Below, one piece after another: positions 1 through 10,653 of a stretch of 64,000 bases of DNA. The notes beneath the pieces are model-generated. The model did no database searches, was not told where the DNA came from, and was given only the letters and a program-made list of their open reading frames with translations. The position numbers and the translations under genes are program-made. Source of the stretch: Cryptomeria japonica (lineage: Eukaryota; Streptophyta; Pinopsida; Cupressales; Cupressaceae); the NCBI RefSeq assembly GCF_030272615.1, contig NC_081414.1, forward strand, positions 50,003,136-50,067,135. Direction: 5' to 3'. Within the stretch, counting starts at the first letter, position 1, and each line of letters opens with the position of its first letter.

Positions 1-390
1 TCAAAATCGTGGAAATCAATTTTAAATGTTTTTCACTTGAGCGCCACCCTCCATTTAATGTCCTTCAATCATCATTTTGAAATCGACTTTAAGCCTTGGA
101 ATCCATATTAAATGTGTTTTGAGATCACATTGTTGGAGGTTCAACTTAGGATAGCGCCATCATACTTTGTATCGCACAAATAAGTCCACCAATTCAAATG
201 TATAGCTTGCCTGAACCAGGGATGTCATAATCTCCTTGTTCATCGCACTTCATTTAATGAATTACATCGCTTTGAAGTTTGAGGTGATATCTTCCTTCCC
301 CATCTCAAGGCGAACTTGGCTTACCAGGAGAGATTGCTCCACTCATAGATCATCGCAGGCAAAGGATGAGGCGTGTTTGGTCAAAGACAA
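1..390. other. Non-coding sequence, no gene seen
   Basis: I see no open frame of note and no splice-consistent exon here. The text is ordinary mixed-composition plant intergenic or retrotransposon-derived DNA leading into the repeat array at 391. It may be intron or upstream sequence of the split gene whose exons lie at 958-2434, because that gene has no start codon in the window. Confidence 0.5.
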
Positions 391-660
391 GGCGTTCTAG
401 CCTAGAACGAGTGATGTTCTAGCCTAGAACGGATAGCTTCCTAGCTTAGAATGAAAAGCTTTCTAGCTTTGAACGACTAGTGTTCTAGTCTAGTGCGAAT
501 GGTGCTCTAGCCTAGAATGGCTTGATCATGCAATTGTATAAATGTTCTAAGTCATAGGATGAGATGGTTCTAGCCAAGAACAAATGTTGTTCTAGCTTGG
601 AACGACTGATGTTCTAGCCTAGAACAGATAGTGTTCTATAGTGTTCTAGCCTAGAACGAC
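391..660. repeat. Palindromic GTTCTAG tandem-like repeat array
   Basis: About ten degenerate copies of a motif whose best form is GTTCTAGCCTAGAAC occur here, starting near 394, 416, 448, 470, 482, 512, 543, 567, 597, 610 and 640. The motif is a near-perfect palindrome (7-bp arms around one C). Copies are separated by short variable spacers with AT/GA-rich text, so the period varies from about 12 to 32 bp. The function is unknown; it could be intronic or an internal tandem array of a decayed retroelement. Confidence 0.8.
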
Positions 661-957
661 AAACTTGTTTTTATGCCTTAGCCAAATTCTTTATTTTGAA
701 GGTGAATCGCTCTAGCTCACTTCATGCTGGGCTATCTCAAAAGAGACTCTGACACTTTATTCTAAACTATGACAAAGCAAAGAGGGGTCCCCATTTATGA
801 TGGGGCGATGTGTGATTTGGTCACAACAAGTGGTTATAATCATTTTCATATTATCATACTGACAGTTTTTTCAATATTGTTGTCTGCATCAATTATTTGT
901 TTATTTGATTTTTCATATTCACATGCTCTCATTCTTTCCCAATCAGTGCCTGGTCAG

Positions 958-1086
958 AGGATGCCACAAAAGATTGCGTCTTGTGCACACTATTGCCTTG
1001 AAGGAAGGAGGTGCTGAAATAGAGGTGTTAAGACTAGCTGTTTATGAGGAAGAATGGATGGGGCCAAGCCACTTGGAATTAATGAG
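958..1086 (+). CDS. Internal exon of a split host gene (calycin-like, DUF3598-like protein)
   Basis: Reading from the AG at 956-957, the frame encodes a conserved-looking stretch beginning GCHKRLRLVHTIALKEGG and ending at E-L-M plus two bases. The GTACGT donor follows at 1087. An alternative acceptor AG at 945-946 would add 11 bases. The exon ends in phase 2, and the exon at 1990 opens with the one base needed to complete a Ser codon, so the two join in frame across a 903-bp intron. The RLRLVHT motif followed by an acidic and aromatic-rich segment resembles the middle of plastid/cyanobacterial DUF3598 calycin-like proteins. That family call is from memory of the pattern, not a search. Upstream exons are not in the window. 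Confidence 0.6.
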
Positions 1087-1989
1087 GTACGTATCTTAAT
1101 TTAGAAATGCCAAAGGAATTACAGTATAGGTGCATTTATCTAGTTACCTCTTTTGGAATGCTCATCCTTTCCTAATTCAAAAGTTTATTAATTATTATAT
1201 TCTAGTCTGTGAATGATGTTCTTAAACACCAAAACCAAAATGGATTGACTAACAAGATGCATTTCGCGAAATGTTATAAAAATGGGTAGTGAAACAAGCA
1301 TAGTTATACAATTGCAAGTCCATCGACTGTAATTAGAGGTCAGGAATTGCAAACATGGCAGTACAGATGAGCAAAACATAGGTTTAACATTTTCTTAGCA
1401 ACATAGACATACAAATAGTGTTCCTCAAAGATGCATCCTTGGAGGTCCACATGACATCTTGGATAACTTGAGAGCTTGTGGACTTGGAGGGAATGCCCCA
1501 TTTTTTCAAGACTTGACATCCTGCTCCATTTGGTGCATAAAAACAAAAAGGTAACTTTTTGAGGAAAAATTACCCAAAAGCCCCTATAAAGATAAACAGG
1601 GGAGGATTTTCATTGCAAATTCAACACGTTGTATTTGCCTTTTAAAATTTCAGCCACTTTACTTTATTTTAATTGCTGTCCACAAAATTTGTGAAAAAAT
1701 TGCCATTCCTGAAACTGTGTCCCCACATCCCCTCTCCCTGGAACTCAGCGGAACACAGCATATAAACAGTTAAATTATGTAGGTCAAAATCGAAATTCCC
1801 CAAGTGAAATTAGACCTTAGCCAAAATTATATTGGAGTAAGATGCACCGTGAAGTGTATTGGTAATTTTAATTTAACCTTTCTTGCTTGGTCTGGAAGTC
1901 TGAAAATCAAATTAGAACATGTGGCTTTATCTGCAATTCAATACTCTGTTACATGATTTCTTCTCTTATATATTATTATTTTCTGGCAG

Positions 1990-2434
1990 TGAAACAGAGA
2001 AAAGTTCATTAAATCCCATTTCAAATGAGAAAAGGATTTCACCCACAGAGCTTGTTGGGTTATGGAAGGTGTTTGAAATTAGTGCTACTGCTATCTTAGA
2101 TGATTTGGAAGAAGAAAAATCTGAAATGAGACCTTCATATGTGTACTTGTGCATGGAAACTCTGAAGAGGAGGAGCCTTCCTGAATTTCCTGTGCATTTT
2201 GTTGATGCGGATGCCTTAGATTTGCAGGATGTCACGGTTCTGTGGTTGCCTGGTGGCATTACAGCTTATGTTGACACAAAGGAAGATGGTGTGTTGACCA
2301 TTGGTGTTGGATGGTATTCTAGTGATGGCACAAACCTTGTGATGGAGAGGGATTATAGTAATGAAGGGAAATTACTTGAGGTTCGTTCCAAATCTGAAAT
2401 CAAGAGAAGATGGACAGATGGTTCTTTGCAGTAA
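1990..2434 (+). CDS. Terminal exon of the split host gene (calycin-like, DUF3598-like protein)
   Basis: The acceptor (TTCTGGCAG) ends at 1989, and an open frame of about 147 codons runs to TAA at 2432-2434. The C-terminal part has alternating beta-strand-like text with VLWLPGGITAYV, then VGWYSSDGTNLVMERDYS and a basic end, EIKRRW. The order 'LPGG ... VGW ... R-Y ... E-R/K-R' is what I recall for the last strands of DUF3598 beta-barrels; function is uncharacterised in that family. There are no internal stops and codon use looks normal, so this seems to be a real, possibly plastid-targeted, host gene whose 5' exons lie upstream. An AATAAA 204 bp after the stop gives a plausible 3' end. A truncated gene copy cannot be excluded, because no start codon is visible. 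Confidence 0.62.
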
Positions 2435-2637
2435 GCTTCAATTTCATACCTCAACCAAAAGCCACTTTTACAAAAGGAAAAGACTTCTGTTTTACCGGAA
2501 TGTGTGGATGCAACTTTAAAGATAGTGTTATTTACTGGATTGAGGTTGATATATGATATATGTAATGGGTTATAAATGCTTGGTATGAGAAAATCTTTTC
2601 ATTGATCTCAAATATACATAATCTGCTCATGGTTTGC

Positions 2638-2643
2638 AATAAA
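2638..2643 (+). terminator. Candidate polyadenylation signal AATAAA
   Basis: The sequence GCAATAAAGAAC lies 204 bp downstream of the stop at 2434, a normal distance for a plant 3' UTR. Confidence 0.4.
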
Positions 2644-3473
2644 GAACATTATTACTGGTATAGTATTAGAGAACCTAAAGTTCGAACTTCATTACAGATT
2701 ACCATATAGTGTGACTGGTATTGCCATCTTGTAACCGCAATTGATGCTCCCCTTTGAAGAAGATTACAGATTTTGATAAGCAATGCCCTGGTAGAGCCAA
2801 GAATGCAAGCATGGATGACAAAACACAATGATAGATTACAAGGTCTTGTTTCCAAGATACAGTATTGGCAATTATACCGGTTCATTGCCTTTTGTGTTTA
2901 TGTGAGGAAGAATTCTTTACTTTCTAGTAATAAAAAAGCTTTAAAGTTTTTTTAACTTAAGGAATGAAGTGCATCAATCTAGAATGGGTGATTTTCTGCC
3001 ACAAATTAATCAACATGGGAATTATATATATATATGAGCACCTTGTGGGAAAAATGAAATAGATCTTTTTTTTGGTATACCACTGCAATAATGTGGTTGG
3101 AAATTCTTCAAACACATTTTTTTCTTTCACTAGTTTTATTATTGTCTGGAGATATTTATGAATTTTCTTGCAGACTTCTTTCCATGAGTTTGTTTAAGTT
3201 TTAGCCGAAAATTTGAAAACTGCACGTGTCACAAAATGAATAGTTGGGCACAAAATTATGCAGATTTTTTTGTATCTCTCATCATCTAATCCACTCCTTA
3301 TCCTTTGATTTATTTATATTTTAAGACCAGTTACCTTTATTTGGCAGGGAATTGTAGTATTTATCCTAATTTCGATATTAAAATTGAGTGAAATAATTTT
3401 TTTCTAATGCAAAATTAAAATGAATTATAATATGATAGCTATTTTAAGTCTCTTTTCTATTTATCTTGAGAAG
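2644..3473. other. Intergenic sequence, no gene seen
   Basis: AT-rich sequence between the split host gene and the LINE. Short open frames here show no recognisable domain. Confidence 0.5.
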
Positions 3474-3484
3474 GAAAAGGAATT
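3474..3484. repeat. Candidate LINE target-site duplication, left copy
   Basis: GAAAAGGAATT here recurs exactly at 10643-10653. The two copies flank the minus-strand LINE, at the points where its 3' untranslated tail and its GC-richer 5' leader stop. An 11-bp duplication suits L1-type target-primed insertion. The sequence is A-rich, which lowers its weight a little. Confidence 0.55.
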
Positions 3485-6400
3485 TTTATATATTACGAAT
3501 CAAGTAACCAAAATACAAAAAGAGTAGAGTATCAGAGCCCCTTAAAAGGAGATATTCAACATAGCATGAGTTATATAACTAAAGTCTAACTGTAAATCTA
3601 GCTGAGCACATAAGCTACAATGCTGATACGGGCGCCTGCATTACAAAAAGACATAATATCTATGTTTATGCTTAAGACCATCTGCCAAAAAAGGTATCCA
3701 GATATATATGTAACAGCTGGAAATTACTCGGACTTCTGAAGTCCTGTCCATGCAACCCATCCTATTTCTCCTTCCATCCAAGCCAGCACCTCACCGTCCA
3801 GAAAGTGATCCAAATAGGGATGGCCAACCTGGTGTGCCACTGGGATCTGGTGCTCCTGCTGTACTGGTATAATCTGCTGCTGATCAGGATGATTCTGCTG
3901 CCTTATAGTACCTCTGACTTTGTTTAGCTCTCATGAAATTGTGCAAGGCAGTCTCAAACTTTGTCATCTCCCCGTCATGCCTACTCCAGGTGGATCCATA
4001 GGGGACTTCCCATTTAAATACCATTGCCATCTCACCTTGCATCAGGTTCTCAAATTTTCTTTTGGAGATCCTCAATACCACTGTGACCTGCATAGAGACA
4101 TTGTGAAAGATGAGTCTCCTTAGAGACTCAGTAAGTGCTCTACTAAACCCATTAAAAACACTATCATTTCTAATTTTCCATATATTCCAAAGTACAACAG
4201 ATGAAAGGATGGCCCAAAAAAGGTTACATTCCTTGCTCAGATTAGGAATATGGCCACATAATATTTTCAACATTAATATTGGTCTTCAAATTCAATCCAA
4301 AAAGAGCCCAGATTTCACTAGCAACAAGACAGTCAAAGAAGAGGTGTTTCAAAGATTCGGGAGTTCTACAAAAAGTACATAAGTTGAACTCACCCCCCGG
4401 TTTCTTCAGAGGGAGCCTATTTAATATACGTTAGACAAAGAAAATGATCTTGGGTTCAATGGGTCTACGCCACAAATTCAAACAAATCTTCTCCCACATG
4501 ATGACAGATACATCAAGTTGCCAAGTGATCTTAAAGTGTTCCATAATATCACGGCTGTCAGTCAGGGTGGTGTAAATCTTCTTAGCATTTATGTTGCAGA
4601 GGGGTGAACCATCTTTCCATACAAGGGAGGAAGGGCAAAAGGGGTGGTTATCAAGCTGGGAGAGCAGGTTGAGGGAGGCACAAGATTCTTTGAGTATGGA
4701 GTATGTTTTGTACTGAGATTTAGGAATACCAGACTTTACCATTACTTCCTCCCATCTCATGAGGGAGCCATTAACCACCACATATTTAAAAGTTTTAATT
4801 CCCTTAGCTGCCCAAGATTTAGTTGAGCATCCTTGTAGTTGTGCCAGGGCTTTCTCTTTGTGTTTCAAATTCAACCAGATGGACCTGTCATCAGATAGTA
4901 ACCTCTTACTGTCACTAAACTTGATATGTGCCCTAATGCTATCCCATGCTTTCCAAATAGTCTTGAAGATAGCCAAACCAACAGGCAAAATTGGAAAATT
5001 ACCTACCAACAGATCTCCCATAAGCAGACCTTTCCAATTGGGAGCCCTCTTAGGAACAACCTGAAGTATGTTATATCTTACCAGTATTTTCCATGATTCA
5101 TTCCCTTGTAGGGTCTGTATTATCCACTTTGATGCCATTGCAATGCCTTGAATTCTAAAATCTTTTAGACTGAGGCCCCCCTTAATCTTGCTCATTATGC
5201 ACCACTTCTATCTGACTGGCTTTCTATAACCTCCCTTCCCATCAGAGCATAGGAAATCCCTTATAATCTTCTGGATAAACGATGCCTGATATGCATTGAA
5301 TAACCAAGCCGATGAGTAATATATATTCTAAGAGGAGAGCACCTTTTGGCATACTTGAAATCTATCGGCTAATGATAGATACTGCATGTTCCAGCTTCTA
5401 AGTTTTTTATCAATCTTACATTTGACCCGTTCCCACATCTTCTTCAAACTTGGATCAAGAGCAAAAGGTATTCCTAAGTATCTAACTTGGTGGTATGGGC
5501 CTCCCCAAACTAACGGGAATTTATTATTCCAATCAGGAGGATTCTCTAGCCAACAAAGGATTATTGATTTGTGAATGGAAACCTTACTCCCTGAGGCAAC
5601 ACAGAATAGGTCAAGCTTTTTCATTAGGTCTTCCAAGTTTGTTTCTTCCAAGTGGATAAGGATTGTTGTGTCATTGGGGAATCGGATGTTCAAAAGTTCA
5701 TCATTGGGGAGTTTGAGGCCCTTAACAGGAGGTAAGAGAGTTTGGTCCCTTAAGAGGTAGCACAATGCATCAACAACAATAACAAATAGGGCAGGGGCAA
5801 GGGGACACCCTTGCCTGATGGACCGAGAGAGGGGGAAGTTTCCATATCTAACCCCATTGATTTCCACACATGCATTAGCATCCTTCAATAGAGTACGTAC
5901 CATCTTACAAAAGGGCTTTGGAAAGCCAAATTTCTTAAGCATGAGATCAATGAAACTCCATTCAATTTTGTCATATGCCTGTTCAAAGTCTATGAGAAGC
6001 ATGGCAGTTCGTTGTTTGGATGTTTGGGCCCAGTGCATGGCTTCCCAACAGGTAAGGAGATTTTTTAATATATATCTGCCCTTAATAAATCTTGTCTGGG
6101 TATTGTTGATAATCTTAGGCAGGATTGACTCCAACCTTAGAACAAGATTTTTTGCCAAAATCTTATATGATACATTTAGAAGCGTAATAGGTCTCTAGTT
6201 TCTAATGTTAGTCCTATCTCCCTCCTTAGGAATTAACTTAATCACTCCTTTGTTAATAAATTCTCGTAGTGACCCCCTATCACAAGCTTCATTATATAGC
6301 AACCATAGTTCCTTTCCTATCCACTCTTTGTTCTTTTTGTAGATTCAATAGTGGAGCCTTATCATCCTTGAGAGAGAGGATGGCATTATTGATTGGTTTC

Positions 6401-7114
6401 CTCACTGGAGACTTCTTTTCCTAGCATTGCCTCATCTTCTTTACTCACTAAACGAGGTATCATCTCACCTAATCTCCTTCTAGCTTCTTCATTCTCCCTC
6501 CCATGGTCCTCTGAACAGAAGAGATTCTGATAGAATTTAGTAAAAGTCGAAGCTTACCCTTCATCACAGATGTTGTCTATATGCTCCTTGGCCCTTTTGG
6601 TTTTAAGTAGGTTAAAGAAGTATTTAGTGCCCTTATCCCCTAACTCTAGCCAATTCATTCGAGCTCTCAACTTAGCACCTTTAACCTTAAAATTTTGTAT
6701 CTTTTTGAGTTCATCTCTGGTACATCTTACAACTTCAACGGCCTCCTCATTCTCAGGGGAATTTTGAATGATCTCTTCTGTTGTCACAAGGTTATCATAA
6801 AGAATGCCCTTTTTTCTCCTACTGTCTATATTTTTCTTTCTGCCAACAACTTGGAAGAGGGTTTTCCAGCTTTGAGAATTTTGGGTCCCTCTGTCGATCT
6901 CAGATGTCAAAGCTGGGTTGTATCTATTAAATTGACAAATCATGTGCGAAGTAGCTAGAACATCCTCATCCTCTAAGAGTGAGGAGTTGAGAGCAAAGGA
7001 GTCTTTGGGGTCATGAGAAGGGGGAGGAGGTCTCTGACTGCGAACATTGCCAAGACGAGATTATGATCTGAAAGGGAGTAGGGCAACACTTTTAAACAAT
7101 ATTTTTTTGCAAAG

Positions 7115-7916
7115 TGATGCAAGACCATCCCCGGTTCATAGCAATCTTGCATCAACCAAAAAACATTTTCTTTTTGTTTTGCTTTATTTTGCAATTTTAG
7201 CTTTTCTTTCTGTATCCCAGTTTTGGCTCACCGGATCCTGTGGAGTTGGATTCTACTTGAAGACTTCATCATCTTTCTTATTTTCAGACCACATCGCATT
7301 TGGATCATTTTCCGACAAGATATCGCTATCGATTTCCTTGACAATTTCCTGTTATCGGTTGACAGCTCTTGTTATCGGTTGCCTAGACCTATTTTAGTGA
7401 TCTACCGAAACCCCTTTCAAAGCTTGCAGAGCCTTTGGCATTGATTCCAATGTTCCTTGGTGTGTGGCTGACCTTTTCCTGCGATCTACATTTCATCCTT
7501 TGGATTTTTCGAAGGAATCTCTTGGTGGAGGCCGACCTTGTTTATTTTACACATTAGGTCTTGTTTTTCAGGTTTTGATCCCTTTTGGGCTGACTGGATC
7601 CTTTGGATTGATATATATAATTGTAATTGTGCATTAGAATGTAATCAATCGAAGAATCAAGTAGTGAGATTGTGCATAGAAGATAGATCCTAAGATTCAA
7701 GGTCTCGGTTGTGACCTATTATGTATGTTCTACCAGGCCTGTGAGTTGGTTATTGTTGTAACTTGGTTGTTACTGGTTGGTTGTAATCGATTTTCATGAA
7801 ATAAAACAATTTGTTCTGCATTGCCTCCATCATATCTTTGTGTTTTTGTTGTGTTACTCTTGCTGACCGGTCTAGATTGATCTCTTTGAGGTCCCTCCTC
7901 ATTGGTGACTGCTTCA
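7115..7916 (+). mobile_element. Solo LTR nested in the LINE endonuclease region
   Basis: The 802-bp segment starts TGATGCAAG and ends GCTTCA (TG...CA). It is flanked by CAAAG at 7110-7114 and 7917-7921. On both sides the LINE endonuclease frame is interrupted exactly at this duplication and resumes in the same codon phase. Inside are a TATA-like box (7612-7620) and an AATAAA (7800-7805) in the order expected for a plus-strand LTR. No primer-binding or polypurine tract adjoins it, so it is a solo LTR. The superfamily is unknown. Its first bases form an 8-bp inverted repeat (GATGCAAG/CTTGCATC, 7116-7153). Confidence 0.82.
7612..7620 (+). promoter_or_regulatory. TATA-like box of the solo LTR
   Basis: TATATATAA lies about 500 bp into the LTR and about 180 bp before its AATAAA, consistent with a U3/R boundary region. 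Confidence 0.5.
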
Positions 7917-8592
7917 CAAAGTTTCTCACATTGAACCAGTCTTTATGGTAGTAAAACCGATCTAATCTGCTATAGATTCTTCTTCTTCCTTGCTGGAAAT
8001 TACACCATGTGAACCATATATCTCTATGCACTGCCCTACTCCCTGTCGTGGGGTCCATTAATCCAAACTTATTTCCATCCTCTTCCAAATAAATCTTTCT
8101 TCAGGCTTCCATTCCAAAGGCAATCCTCCAGTTTTATCCTGATGATGCTCAATCATGTTGAAGTCTTCCCCTACGATCCAAGGCAGGTCTTCTAATTGAG
8201 AGATCCATTTCCAGAGTTCGGTCCTTTCTCTGTGATCATTGGAGGCATATATGGATATAACCCCAAACTCGAGATCCTTGTAGTTCAAGACAATCCAAAT
8301 ACCCTATTACAAGGGGAGCACCCCCACCTCTTGATCTTATTTTACCACTTGTTAAAGATGAGGATTGCTACTCCCCCCTTGCCTTTGGGGTGTTCTATGA
8401 CAAAGTGCTTAGATTCCTTCCATATGCACTTCAAGTTTATTTCCAATGCAAAGTGGAAGGATTTAACTTCTTGCAACATCAATATGTCTAGATTCTTTTG
8501 CATCTTCACAAATCTTTTAATAATATATTTTCTGTCTTGGGACTCTAGTCCCCTTAAATTCTAGGTCACACAGTTCAGGCTCATTCCAATGC

Positions 8593-10465
8593 TCACGAGG
8601 AGGTGTCCATTGGTGTCCTAAATGTGTTAAAGCATTTAGGCATTCCTTTTTTAGTTTTCTTTTTATTGGTAGATCCTAGTGGTCTGCCTCTAGGTTTCTT
8701 GAACTCAGACATTGGATCAGCCCCAAGGGCAGGGGGGTAGTTTTCTTGGAGGGCTTGGAGTGCTTCTTTTTCCCAACATGCTCCTTCTCTGCCCCAGATT
8801 GTGCCATTAGCTTTTCAAATTCATCTTTGATAGAGTTTCTCCTATAAGTAACTATGGCCCATTCTTATCCATATCCTGTCTTTCATAGGAGGTTCATCAT
8901 TTACATCCATCCTATTGCAAGTATCTTTTGAACCGTCCTTGTCAAGGGTGATCTTGCACTTGGATCCAAACTCATCTCCTACAGAGCTGAGGGTATTGGA
9001 CAAGGTAATGGGGGGGTGGGTGGGTGCTCGAGGGCTCTACCTTCAAAAGAACATCAAACAAGGGAATGCTAGGGTCGCACGCCCTCTTGATTTCAAAAAA
9101 AGCCTCATCATTATTTACTACTTTCACTAGTTTATCAGTTCCATTGCCCTTAGCCAAAGCCTCGGGCAACACCTCCTTATGCCCTTGCCCCATATCATCA
9201 GTCTTAACAGAGGGTGAGCATGGTTGGAGGCAAGCCCATCCTTGCCAAGAGATTCCAGACAACTCTCTAGTTATGTATGCTTGGGATTATCTTGAAACAT
9301 ATTTTCAATTCTCTTCCGAATTGCACTAATTTCTCTAATTTTCCTCAACCAGTTGTTGAGCATTCAATTTCCCTTTAGTTTGGCATTCCTTCTCACTTCT
9401 AGGGTTAGGGCGGTTTGCTGAAGATGGTGGAGTATCTGGGCTACTAGAAGAAGTGAGGAGGGGTGGGGGATCAAGATGAGAAGCAGAGGGAAGCGGTTCT
9501 GAAGACGGAGAGTAAGGAGACGAAATGTCGGGAGTAATAGTATCAACAAGAGACTTATTTGGAGCATCAGTCGCCTCCTTTCCACCATCGGTCTCAGAAG
9601 AAGACTTAATAGGAGAAGCGGGTTTACTATTTTTAAGCAGAGGACAATTTCTCCTTACATGGCCTTCAAGACAACACAAAAAGCACGCATTGAGCCCACC
9701 CATAAACTTTAAAGGGCACATAATTTTCTCCTTGTCAAGATCAAACTCAATAACCTTCGGAAGGTCTATACCTGGGGCAATAGACAGCAAAACCCTAGCA
9801 TCAAGGTGGGGGAGAAGCACCGCAGAGTGGTCCATTTTCAAAACCCAACCAAGATTTTCCATGGTCTTAGGGATAAAATGCCACAAAAACGGAGGGACAT
9901 TGTGTATAGTGAGCCACCGAGGAGCGGACAAGGCTAAAATTTCATTTTGGCAAGCGTCAGAAGACCAAGCAAGAGCCCTAAAGCAACCATTGCCTATTGT
10001 TCAAAACTGTCTATGCACAACATCTTTCTGGTTAAGAGGGTTATTAAAGAAAATAACAAACAAACCCCTTTGCAACATTCAACAGAAAGAAAACGAGTAA
10101 CCAAATTTTTTAACCTACACAGAGTTAAGCCAAGAATTCAAGAAATTTCGAGACGGAATTTTATTAATATCTAGGGCAGCAAGAAAAATGGCACAATTCT
10201 TAAGCCTAACATTTTCATCTGCAATAGCATGAAACATCTGTAAATTAGGTTTGATAGTGAGCCTAACAGGTGCAGAGCCCTTACCTCTTCGTTCTCCATC
10301 GCACTCTGCAGAATCTAGTGGCACAAGAATAAATGCAGTGTCTTCTAGGTAATGGATTGCCTCCGCTAGGGCTTCCTTGAACGTTTTTTTTTGCTCACTT
10401 TCTCTCGGACGGGGCTCGGTTTGAGAAGCGCTCGCATTCTCTTTACCCGATGAGTTACCGGCCAT
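8593..10465 (-). pseudogene. LINE ORF1: nucleic-acid-binding protein, broken
   Basis: The proposed start is the ATG at 10465-10463 (MAGNSSGKENAS), ahead of an N-terminal domain with the ALDINKIPSRNFL segment. The frame breaks near 10115-9960, then resumes at 9931 with PRWLTIHNVPPFLW. A CX2CX4HX4C zinc knuckle (CFLCCLEGHVRRNC) lies at ~9650-9690, followed by a long Ser/Pro-rich linker. After more breaks, an AT-hook-like KKPRGRPLGSTNKKK is readable at ~8660-8705. The TGA at 8595-8593 is 8 bases before the ORF2 ATG. The 1873-bp span is not a multiple of three, as expected with frameshifts. In plant L1 elements this protein coats the RNA and forms the particle with ORF2p. Confidence 0.8.
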
Positions 10466-10642
10466 TAAAATCTCCCTCGGCGCGTGAAAGATACTATAGC
10501 AACAAATGCAGACCAACCCACAAAACACTCTGCAAGCCAAAGCCAAGGCGGCAAGGCCGAAAGACCAACCTCGTGTGAGGTATCAAACCCTCGCACGAGT
10601 GGCTAGTCTTCCGGCAGGCTGCAGAGGTTTTATGTCTCCAAA

Positions 10643-10653
10643 GAAAAGGAATT
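10643..10653. repeat. Candidate LINE target-site duplication, right copy
   Basis: This GAAAAGGAATT is identical to 3474-3484. It abuts the GC-richer LINE 5' leader, and composition turns AT-rich immediately beyond it. Confidence 0.55.

Larger units (their letters stand above)
3884..8584 (-). pseudogene. LINE ORF2: endonuclease and reverse transcriptase, broken
   Basis: The start ATG is at 8584-8582. It is followed by the usual L1 endonuclease N-terminus, but with TAG at 8563-8561 where the family has Trp before NLRGLE. The endonuclease continues through the LQE region (~8480), a frameshift near 8080, FTWCNFQQGRRRIYSRLD (~7985-8010) and SLSDHNLV (~7060), the last two separated by the solo LTR. 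Pre-RT text is at 6943-6554 (LRARMNWLELGDKGTKYFF). The RT core is at 6158-5328: QTRFIKGRY, then LLIDFEQAYDKIEW (motif A), RQGCPLAPALF (motif B) and RFPNDTTIL (motif C). Motif C is normally F-A-D-D, so the first catalytic Asp is Asn here. Post-RT text GGLSLKDFRIQGIAMASKW lies at 5195-4431, and a CTFCRTPESLKHLFFDC zf-RVT-like knuckle at ~4390-4340. Several frameshifts and stops occur, so there is no functional product. Confidence 0.88.
3485..10642 (-). mobile_element. L1-type LINE, near full length, inactivated
   Basis: Read on the minus strand the order is: 5' leader (10642-10466), ORF1 (10465-8593), an 8-base gap, ORF2 with endonuclease, reverse transcriptase and a zf-RVT-like region (8584-3884), then a ~400-bp 3' UTR ending in an A-rich tail at 3485. 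An 11-bp direct repeat flanks it. Without the solo LTR at 7115-7916 and its 5-bp duplication, the length is about 6.35 kb, normal for plant L1 elements. Frameshifts, stop codons and an altered RT active site make it non-functional. No RNase H domain follows the RT in this copy, unlike the LINE relic at 21.1-22.5 kb. Confidence 0.88.

Noticed and set aside
391-660. Heat-shock-element array
   Set aside because: The TTC and GAA blocks are spaced seven bases apart in the palindrome, not the two-base spacing of heat-shock elements.
1700-1770. Shared text with 26900-27240 (CCCTGAAAC/GTCCCC-type strings) suggesting a DNA transposon
   Set aside because: Only short scattered similarity; no terminal inverted repeats or target duplications were found.
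3920-10174. Many plus-strand frames through 4-10 kb
   Set aside because: Shadows of the minus-strand LINE ORFs; no independent domain content.
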